The notes beneath the pieces were generated by a model. That model saw only the letters and a program-made list of their open reading frames with translations. It was not told the origin of the DNA and searched no databases. A DNA stretch of 8,038 bases from Crocinitomicaceae bacterium (GTDB taxonomy: Bacteria > Bacteroidota > Bacteroidia > Flavobacteriales_D > Sanyastnellaceae), in assembly GCA_020848015.1 (NCBI GenBank), contig JADLBA010000125.1:1-8038 (forward strand), written 5' to 3'. The position numbers and the translations under genes were made by a program. This document shows positions 6,471 through 8,038 of the stretch, piece by piece (position 1 is the stretch's first letter; each line of letters opens with the position of its first letter).

Positions 6471-7187
6471 TCAATGAAAAACCTCGTGCAGTACAGCAAG
6501 TGATTCAATGCTCCTGATCTTGTCTAAATGGAGTTGCAGATACAGCACCAGACTATCGAGCAGTTTCTTTCGAATACCGGCGGGAATATTCACCTCTCTG
6601 ATGGCTGAATAATCATGTGAAATAATTTTTTTCATTTCTGCCCCGGTTTCCTTTCCAAGGAAAAAAGAATGAGCGGGGGCTACACTACAAAACATTCCGG
6701 CCTTCAGATCGAAGAAGTCTCCTTTACCTTGCACTATTTGTGGATAGAACCCATAAAACCCAGAAAGCTCAGCAAGAAACCACGCGGGAAAATTAGCAAC
6801 ACGTGTTTCGTGATCTAATACGGCAAGGGTCTGGGTTAAAAAACCGAACAGTGCGTCATTTTTATACCCGTCTTCGAGGGTCTTCCAGAGAATTTCACTA
6901 ATAAACAAAGAAATTCCCGCCTTTACCGGGTTAAATGGTATCTCGTTAAATCGCTGGGAAAGCTGGATATTGCGGAGGTTCTGTATCCGCATATTCTCGC
7001 GTAGATGCATCTCAAATTCTATTACCGTAAGCGGTTGAAGCAAATGAGCCTTAGAAGCTTTTGGGGTGTTTCCGGACCGCACCATGAATGAGCGTAACCC
7101 AAACTGATCGGTCAGCATCTGACAAATAAACGACTTGTCAGAATACCTTGTGGTTCTGATAATAATGCCTCTGACAAGCTGATTCAT
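6471..7187 (-). CDS. recO: DNA repair protein RecO
   Basis: RecO works with RecR (and RecF) to load RecA on SSB-coated single-stranded DNA during gap repair. The proposed protein has 238 residues. The N-terminal OB-fold (about 1-80) opens with LVRGIIIRTTRYSDKSFI, close to the family pattern 'GIVL....Y.E...I', and continues LTDQFGLRSFMVRSG. A helical region follows, with ELSGFYGFYP near the middle and FDLKAGMFCS after it. The CxxC zinc knuckle of many RecO proteins is absent; only isolated Cys are seen. I chose ATG at 7187 because the family starts a few residues before GIII. A TTG at 7265 would add 26 residues that do not fit. It is the first gene of the minus-strand block. Confidence 0.9.
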   Translation of the reverse strand: MNQLVRGIIIRTTRYSDKSFICQMLTDQFGLRSFMVRSGNTPKASKAHLLQPLTVIEFEMHLRENMRIQNLRNIQLSQRFNEIPFNPVKAGISLFISEILWKTLEDGYKNDALFGFLTQTLAVLDHETRVANFPAWFLAELSGFYGFYPQIVQGKGDFFDLKAGMFCSVAPAHSFFLGKETGAEMKKIISHDYSAIREVNIPAGIRKKLLDSLVLYLQLHLDKIRSIESLAVLHEVFH

Positions 7188-7348
7188 CTGGCAAAAATAT
7201 GGCTGTAGAGCGCAATAACAGGTCAGTTTCAGCTTTTCACAATCATTCGTTAAAATCTCCGGCAAGAAAATTTTTAATTGTGCTAAAATCTTCTCACCTT
7301 TGAGTGATAGTAATTAATTGACCACCCTATTTATTGGATTGATAGAGC

Positions 7349-7369
7349 ACACTGTCCACCGGACGGTGT
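7349..7369. repeat. Strong 9-bp hairpin with 3-nt loop
   Basis: ACACTGTCC (7349-7357) pairs with GGACGGTGT (7361-7369) over 9 bp, with one T-G wobble in the plus-strand RNA, around the loop ACC. It stands about 20 bp before the plus-strand terminator. Because the arms differ by one base that still pairs as G-U in plus-strand RNA, an RNA structure on that strand is plausible. Confidence 0.6.
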
Positions 7370-7387
7370 ATGTTTAAAGTTAGGTTA

Positions 7388-7423
7388 GGCAGGGCGATCC
7401 TTTGGGGTTGCCCTGTTCTTTTT
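7388..7423 (+). terminator. Intrinsic terminator with no gene in front of it
   Basis: CAGGGC (7390-7395) pairs with GCCCTG (7410-7415). G-U and A-U pairs extend the stem inward (7396-7397 with 7408-7409) and G-U pairs extend it outward. TTCTTTTT (7416-7423) follows, as in a plus-strand intrinsic terminator. No plus-strand coding region lies upstream of it before the divergent recO gene. It may end a small RNA or insulate the downstream gene. Confidence 0.65.
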
Positions 7424-7513
7424 GTAAGGCTCTAAATAGTGAGGCAATAGAAAAACATTTACGATAAAGCACCTCTCAAAAAAAACAGATATTTGTGGCT
7501 AAACAGCAAAGAC

Positions 7514-7840
7514 ATGGAAACCCTTCCCAATTGGATTGTCATACTTATTCTTGTGGTACTGGCCGGAATAATTTCCTGGTGGAAGCTCCGCAATGAGATA
7601 CTCTTGCGGTTCATGGGAGAGGAAACCCAAGGAGTGATCACCAACTGGATGTCAACAAAGGAAAAAGGAAAAAGATACTATTATCCATTGATAGAATTTA
7701 CAACCAAAGAGGGACAGAGGATCAGCTACCGGGCAGGCGAGCATTGTGAGGGAGAGCCAATGTATCCACAGGGAACGATTGTACATATAAAGTACCTTCG
7801 CAGTGATCCAAAAAATGTAAAAACGATTTATCCGGGATAA
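7514..7840 (+). CDS. Small membrane-anchored DUF3592-like protein
   Basis: A 108-residue protein from the ATG at 7514. Residues 7-24 form one transmembrane helix (WIVILILVVLAGIISWW). The rest is a small beta-rich domain with GEETQGVITNW, YYPLIEFTTKEGQ, then YPQGTIVHIKYLRSDPKN and a final KTIYPG. This spacing ('G.V....', 'Y.P.V.F.T..G', 'Y..G..V.V.Y.P.NP..') resembles DUF3592 proteins, whose function is unknown. A TTG seven codons upstream (7493) is possible, but ATG is preferred. It stands alone, with an orphan terminator before it and an insertion sequence starting after it. The family match is from pattern memory and moderately sure; that it is a real gene is likely. Confidence 0.75.
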   Translation: METLPNWIVILILVVLAGIISWWKLRNEILLRFMGEETQGVITNWMSTKEKGKRYYYPLIEFTTKEGQRISYRAGEHCEGEPMYPQGTIVHIKYLRSDPKNVKTIYPG

Positions 7841-7895
7841 AGCAAAAAAATACAATCTGAATAATCTCCATTTCACGAGAAAAATCCGGCGGTTT

Positions 7896-7928
7896 TATCC
7901 CCGCGATTTCATCGTATCCCCACGGGGA
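7896..7928. repeat. TATCCCC direct repeats ending in a palindrome
   Basis: TATCCCC occurs at 7896-7902 and 7915-7921. The second copy runs into TCCCCACGGGGA (7917-7928), a near-perfect palindrome. They lie 44-76 bp upstream of the IS66-like start codon and could belong to the end of that element or to its control region. The element boundary cannot be fixed from one end. Confidence 0.4.
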
Positions 7929-7971
7929 ACTACATCTTGATTTTTCGATCTGATGGTTCTTGCTTTGGCGG

Positions 7972-8038
7972 ATGAAAATCAAACAAAATTGGTCAGAGTT
8001 TATTGACGCATGGAAAATCTCCGGGCTAAGCAAACAGG
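7972..8038 (+). CDS. IS66-family TnpA-like protein N-terminus (partial, runs off window)
   Basis: The ATG at 7972 opens a frame encoding MKIKQNWSEFIDAWKISGLS and then KQ before the window ends. A Trp-anchored helix followed by 'W..SGLS' is the start of the helix-turn-helix accessory protein TnpA of IS66 elements, which in relatives continues with a 'Q..FC...I....F.YW' pattern. Only 22 codons are visible, so the second half of the motif is unseen. An in-frame TGA at 7951 limits any longer start. A competing frame from 7953 ends after 17 codons and is not credible. If correct, TnpB and the TnpC transposase should follow outside the window. Confidence 0.55.
   Translation, partial: MKIKQNWSEFIDAWKISGLSKQ

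Larger units (their letters stand above)
7188..7513. other. Gene-free stretch with two hairpins between divergent genes
   Basis: This 326-bp region separates recO (minus) from the small membrane protein gene (plus). It holds no supportable gene. It contains the hairpin at 7349-7369 and the plus-strand terminator at 7388-7423, listed separately. A TATTTTTG box on the minus strand at 7199-7192 is too close to the recO ATG to be a normal promoter. The region around 7479-7486 is an A-run. Confidence 0.6.

Noticed and set aside
7192..7199. Exact TAnnTTTG box (TATTTTTG, minus strand) as the recO promoter
   Set aside because: It ends 4 bp before the ATG, so transcription would start inside the gene, and there is no -33 match at 19-21 bp. 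It is probably chance in AT-rich DNA.
7188..7265. 26-residue extension of RecO from a TTG
   Set aside because: RecO proteins start a few residues before the GIII/RT segment, which fits the ATG at 7187.
7485..7495. GATATTTG as a -7 box for the DUF3592-like gene
   Set aside because: It is a 7-of-8 match with no -33 box at the right distance and lies very close to the start codon.
7827..7841. TTTATC-CGG-GATAAA palindrome as a terminator of the DUF3592-like gene
   Set aside because: It overlaps the stop codon and is followed on the plus strand by an A-run, not a T-run. T-rich DNA follows only on the minus strand, where no gene reads through.

Overview
The window reads as chromosomal DNA of a member of the Bacteroidota. 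It carries gldH (the gliding / type IX secretion lipoprotein) and a Bacteroidota-style RicT with a Cys-rich N-terminus and a basic tail. It also has a FN3-like plus Gly-rich surface-protein remnant typical of the phylum, promoter boxes of the TAnnTTTG type, and genes without clear Shine-Dalgarno sites. I cannot place it below phylum with confidence.

Layout. The left edge (1-211) holds the first 42 codons of an IS1634/IS4-like transposase on the minus strand, with a perfect 10-bp inverted repeat around its likely promoter. A putative terminator hairpin (302-372) follows. Next is an orphan membrane sensor histidine kinase on the minus strand (477-1976). About 400 bp with no convincing gene lead into a decayed plus-strand fragment of a FN3-like / Gly-rich surface protein (2379-2976), which ends at a 7-bp tandem repeat. 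A tRNA-Val(GAC) with its own intrinsic terminator lies on the minus strand at 3011-3128.

The core is a minus-strand block, in transcription order recO (7187-6471), holB (6410-5277), ricT (5107-3701), gldH (3678-3157), then the tRNA. holB followed by ricT is the same pairing as holB-yaaT in Bacillus subtilis, so it is an old linkage. ricT and gldH are 22 bp apart and probably co-transcribed. A good promoter candidate upstream of ricT (5181-5211) has its -7 box inside a perfect CAAAGTC-N9-GACTTTG inverted repeat.

The right side holds a gene-free stretch (7188-7513) with two strong hairpins. The second is a plus-strand terminator with no gene in front of it. It is followed by a small membrane-anchored DUF3592-like protein (7514-7840, plus). 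At the edge is the start of what looks like an IS66-family TnpA (7972 onward, plus). The segment is thus housekeeping DNA (DNA repair, replication, RNA maturation, gliding) bracketed by two different insertion sequences and interrupted by a degraded surface-protein cassette.

I found no convincing undescribed multi-gene system. The best leads are the operator-like repeat at the ricT promoter, the orphan hairpin/terminator unit upstream of recO, and the frameshifted, internally collapsed Gly-rich remnant beside the tRNA.
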